A DNA stretch of 7,296 nucleotides. Origin: Prevotellaceae bacterium. GTDB taxonomy: Bacteria > Bacteroidota > Bacteroidia > Bacteroidales > Bacteroidaceae. The position numbers and the translations under genes are program-made. The stretch is from NCBI GenBank assembly GCA_021204545.1, contig JAJPZF010000054.1:1-7296 (forward strand), given 5' to 3'. Each line of letters opens with the position of its first letter. Position 1 is the first letter of the stretch. This document shows, one piece after another, positions 5,255 to 7,296 of this stretch. The notes beneath the pieces were generated by a model. The model made no database searches. It had not been told where the DNA came from and was given only the letters and a program-made list of their open reading frames with translations.

Positions 5255-6436
5255 TCACTCATCCAGCCCATACTCCTTAATCTTCCTGTAGAGCGTGCGC
5301 TCGCTCAGCCCCAGTTCCTGCGCCGCGTTCTTGCGGCGATAGCGGTGCTTGCGCAGAGCCTTGGCTATCATCTCCTTCTCCATCTTGTCTATGCGCAGGT
5401 CTTCCCCCTTGCGGGGCGCGGGGGGCTCCTCGCGGGGCTGCTCCACGCTCACCACCGGGGTCTCCTGCACGGGCGGCTCAAGCCTGGGCATAACGCGCCT
5501 CGGCGACACGCCCACCATCTCCTTCAGCATCTCCACGTCCTGCTTAAGGCTCGCTATGGCGAACTTCATCATTTCCAACGTCTGCCTCAAAGTCTCGCCC
5601 TCTCTGGGGCTGTCCATCGTCGTCAATCCCCTGCCCTCTCCCCCGGGCACGACGTAATACTGGGCAAGCGTCTCGGGGGTGACCAACCTCTCCTCGCACA
5701 ATATGCTCATCTGCTCCACGAGGTTCTTCAGCTGCCTTATGTTGCCGGGCCACTTATAAGCCATCACCACCCGCTCCGCCTCAGCAGACAGACGCAGAGG
5801 CTCGGGCATCTGGTACTCGCGGGCGGCGTCGAGGGCGAACTTCTTGAAGAGCAGAAGCACGTCCGTCCCGCGCTCGCGGAGGGCGGGCATCTTTATGCTT
5901 ATGGTGCATAGCCTGTAGTACAAGTCCTCGCGGAAACGCCCCTCGCTTATAGCCCTGTCCATGTTCACGTTAGTGGCAGCCACTATGCGCACGTCAGTCT
6001 TCTTCGGCACGCTGCTGCCCACCGGCACGTACTCCCCCATCTCCAGCACACGCAGCAGGCGCACCTGCGTGCTCAGCGGCAGTTCCCCCACCTCGTCGAG
6101 GAACAGCGTACCGCCGTTCGCCGCGCCGAAGTAGCCTTCCCTGTCGGCTATCGCCCCCGTGAACGACCCCTTCGTGTGCCCGAACAGCTCGCTGTCTATC
6201 GTCCCCTCCGGTATGCTTCCGCAGTTGATGGCTATATAAGTCTTCCCCTTCCTGAGAGAGAAGTCGTGTATGATGCGGGGGATAGCCTCCTTGCCCACGC
6301 CGCTCTCTCCCTCTATCAGCACCGACAGGTTCGTGCGGGCCACCTGAAGGGCGGTGTCCAGCACACGGTCCAGCTTCTCGTCACGCCCCACTATCCCGTA
6401 GCGCATCTTCAGCTCGTTAAGGTCTGCCTTGGCCAT
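5255..6436 (-). CDS. Sigma-54-dependent transcriptional activator without a sensory domain
   Basis: 393-residue bacterial enhancer-binding protein that would use ATP to open promoters held by RNA polymerase with RpoN. AAA+ domain (about 14-250): Walker A GESGVGKE (43-50), sigma-54 contact loop GSFTGA (90-95; S replaces the more common A), Walker B GTLFLDEVGEL (109-119), sensor I ATN (154-156), arginine fingers in GRFREDLYYRL (166-176) and the WPGNIRQLKNLVE segment (229-241). A predicted coiled coil (about 278-309) and a Pro-rich linker lead to a Fis-type helix-turn-helix (about 348-391, NAAQELGLSERTLYRKIKEYG). There is no receiver, GAF or PAS domain: the AAA+ domain begins at once, as in PspF, so control must come from a partner protein, its level, or the linker. 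Members of this kind are found near lptE in other Bacteroidetes by my recollection. It has its own promoter and a short leader with no Shine-Dalgarno. Confidence 0.93.
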   Translation of the reverse strand: MAKADLNELKMRYGIVGRDEKLDRVLDTALQVARTNLSVLIEGESGVGKEAIPRIIHDFSLRKGKTYIAINCGSIPEGTIDSELFGHTKGSFTGAIADREGYFGAANGGTLFLDEVGELPLSTQVRLLRVLEMGEYVPVGSSVPKKTDVRIVAATNVNMDRAISEGRFREDLYYRLCTISIKMPALRERGTDVLLLFKKFALDAAREYQMPEPLRLSAEAERVVMAYKWPGNIRQLKNLVEQMSILCEERLVTPETLAQYYVVPGGEGRGLTTMDSPREGETLRQTLEMMKFAIASLKQDVEMLKEMVGVSPRRVMPRLEPPVQETPVVSVEQPREEPPAPRKGEDLRIDKMEKEMIAKALRKHRYRRKNAAQELGLSERTLYRKIKEYGLDE

Positions 6437-6458
6437 CGTGTCTTAGGTTTAAGCCCTG

Positions 6459-6489
6459 CAAAATTAGTGATTTCGCGCGACAAGGCAAA
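6459..6489 (-). promoter_or_regulatory. Bacteroidetes promoter of the sigma-54 activator gene
   Basis: On the minus strand TTTG (6489-6486), exactly 19 bases, then TAATTTTG (6466-6459): a full match to the Bacteroidetes -33/-7 consensus TTTG-N19-TAnnTTTG. Transcription would begin around 6453, leaving a leader of under 20 bases before the ATG at 6436. The -33 element overlaps the T-tract of the preceding terminator. Confidence 0.8.
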
Positions 6490-6523
6490 AAAAGCCCCGC
6501 CGTGTTCTTGCGGGGCGGGGCTT
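6487..6523 (-). terminator. Intrinsic terminator of the secreted-protein gene
   Basis: On the minus strand AAGCCCCGCC (6523-6514) and GGCGGGGCTT (6501-6492) form a 10-bp GC-rich stem with a 12-base loop, followed by a run of seven T (6493-6487). It lies 23 bases after the stop of the gene that ends at 6547. Confidence 0.9.
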
Positions 6524-6546
6524 ATTGTTTAGCTCAAGGCTAAGGC

Positions 6547-7296
6547 TTACTTCACTATGTACTTCTTGCCGTCTGTCACGTATATGCCCTTCTGAGCCTT
6601 GCTTACCTGACGGCCAGAGAGGTCGTAGATGGCGGAGCTGCCTGCCTTGTCGGCTGCCACGGTGTTCACGCCCGTCTCGTAGTCCTTAGTGTTCATGAAG
6701 GTGATGTCCACAGTCCAGCGCATGCCGTCTATCTGTATGTAGAACGTCGTGGTGATGGTCTCGCCCTCCTCGAGGTCAATGCCCGTGGTGAAGAGCTTCC
6801 ATCCGTCGGTTCGTGACTCGAACCAGAAAGTGGCTGAGTAGTCTTCGTTAGAGCCTACGCACAGGCCGTCGGCGTCGAAGTAAAGGCCTGCGTCGAGCAT
6901 GGCGGTGGAGGTGTTGCCGCTCTTGGCGCAGAGGCAGTAGCTGTCTGCCAGCTCGTCGATGTCCACGCCAAGAGCGTCGAGAACCTCATCCATGTCGAAG
7001 TCCACGTAATTATCATCTTCGCTTAGCGGCACATAGATGCTCTCGCCGCCCACCTCTTCGTAGTTAGTAACCTCGCCTATAGTGTAGGTGAGTATGACAG
7101 TCAGGTAGTCGCCCGTCTCGCGGTTGATCAGGTAGAACGTTCCCTTGTAGGTGTCGCCATCTGCGGAGAGGTGAGGATACTGTATGCATTGGAAGATAAG
7201 GGCATCAGCCGACGAGGTGACGGCTGTCGACACACCCCAATAAGTGTCATCACCCCAAGCTTTCACATAGCCGTCAGCCGTGAGCCAGAAGCCTGG
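6547..7296 (-). CDS. Secreted two-domain protein of unknown function, N-terminus cut by window edge
   Basis: 249 residues are visible; the frame stays open to the right edge (it begins PGFWLTADGYVKAWGDDTYW), so the real start lies outside and the GTG at 7266 is only internal. Two related segments are visible: FWLTADGYVKAWGDDTYWGV with KGTFYLINRETGDYLTVILTY (residues 3-72), and LYFDADGLCVGSNEDYSATF with TTFYIQIDGMRWTVDITFM (138-201); the two ADG motifs are 135 residues apart. They resemble a Bacteroidetes domain of unknown function (possibly DUF4859; from memory, not checked). The last ~30 residues, AIYDLSGRQVSKAQKGIYV...KKYIVK, match the short tail common in secreted Prevotella proteins, related to type IX sorting signals. 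Predicted to be exported; no enzymatic motif is seen. Closed by a strong terminator. Confidence 0.8.
   Translation of the reverse strand, partial: PGFWLTADGYVKAWGDDTYWGVSTAVTSSADALIFQCIQYPHLSADGDTYKGTFYLINRETGDYLTVILTYTIGEVTNYEEVGGESIYVPLSEDDNYVDFDMDEVLDALGVDIDELADSYCLCAKSGNTSTAMLDAGLYFDADGLCVGSNEDYSATFWFESRTDGWKLFTTGIDLEEGETITTTFYIQIDGMRWTVDITFMNTKDYETGVNTVAADKAGSSAIYDLSGRQVSKAQKGIYVTDGKKYIVK

Noticed and set aside
4927..5271. A 114-codon minus-strand frame spanning the gap before lptE.
   Set aside because: It begins inside the regulator gene, runs through the hairpin block and ends inside lptE. Its composition (A, R, S, L) reflects repeats rather than a protein.
6437..6546. Small RNA or tRNA gene between the regulator and the secreted-protein gene.
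   Set aside because: The 110 bases are accounted for by the terminator, the promoter and a short leader; no cloverleaf is visible.

Overview
The window looks like chromosomal DNA from a GC-rich member of the Bacteroidales, most likely Prevotellaceae. Four things point there: the family-specific proteins (a Bacteroidetes-type LptE, the TPR protein that sits beside it, and a secreted protein ending in a short YDLSGR...KGIYV...YIVK tail); promoters of the Bacteroidetes type (TTTG or TTG, about 19-20 bases, then TAnnTTTG); starts mostly without Shine-Dalgarno sequences; and a glycan-degrading enzyme. No gene was compared with a database; all identifications are by motif and memory of families. 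Every supported gene lies on the minus strand, so the window is read from right to left.

Right to left: (1) 6547-7296 is the 3' part of a secreted protein with two related domains, closed by a strong intrinsic terminator (6487-6523). (2) A near-perfect Bacteroidetes promoter (6459-6489), whose -33 element lies inside that terminator's T-tract, drives a sigma-54 activator without a sensory domain (5255-6436). (3) A 320-base gap (4935-5254) holds no credible gene but several hairpins, one with a perfect 16-bp stem. (4) A tight operon follows: lptE (LPS transport lipoprotein), a TPR-like protein, secG (translocon subunit) and a YcdX-like PHP-domain hydrolase (2567-4934, gaps of 6, 3 and 13 bases). 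(5) A two-gene toxin-antitoxin-like module (1664-2283: a 62-residue charged protein and a VapC-like PIN nuclease) has its own promoter and a strong ribosome binding site. (6) The 5' part of a secreted GH43 beta-xylosidase/arabinofuranosidase (1-1354) runs off the left edge.

A family of palindromic intergenic repeats, with the core AGCCCC-NNN-GGGGCT, occurs at four places (near 1404, 1517, 2461 and 5104), all in the same orientation. The toxin-antitoxin module sits within this repeat landscape and is bracketed by a 14-bp identical direct repeat (1604-1617 and 2414-2427). This is the most interesting structure in the window: a possible repeat-delimited toxin-antitoxin cassette whose small partner I do not recognise as any named antitoxin family. 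The rest is mostly conserved envelope-biogenesis housekeeping, with one unusual feature: a repeat block lies between the sigma-54 regulator and lptE.
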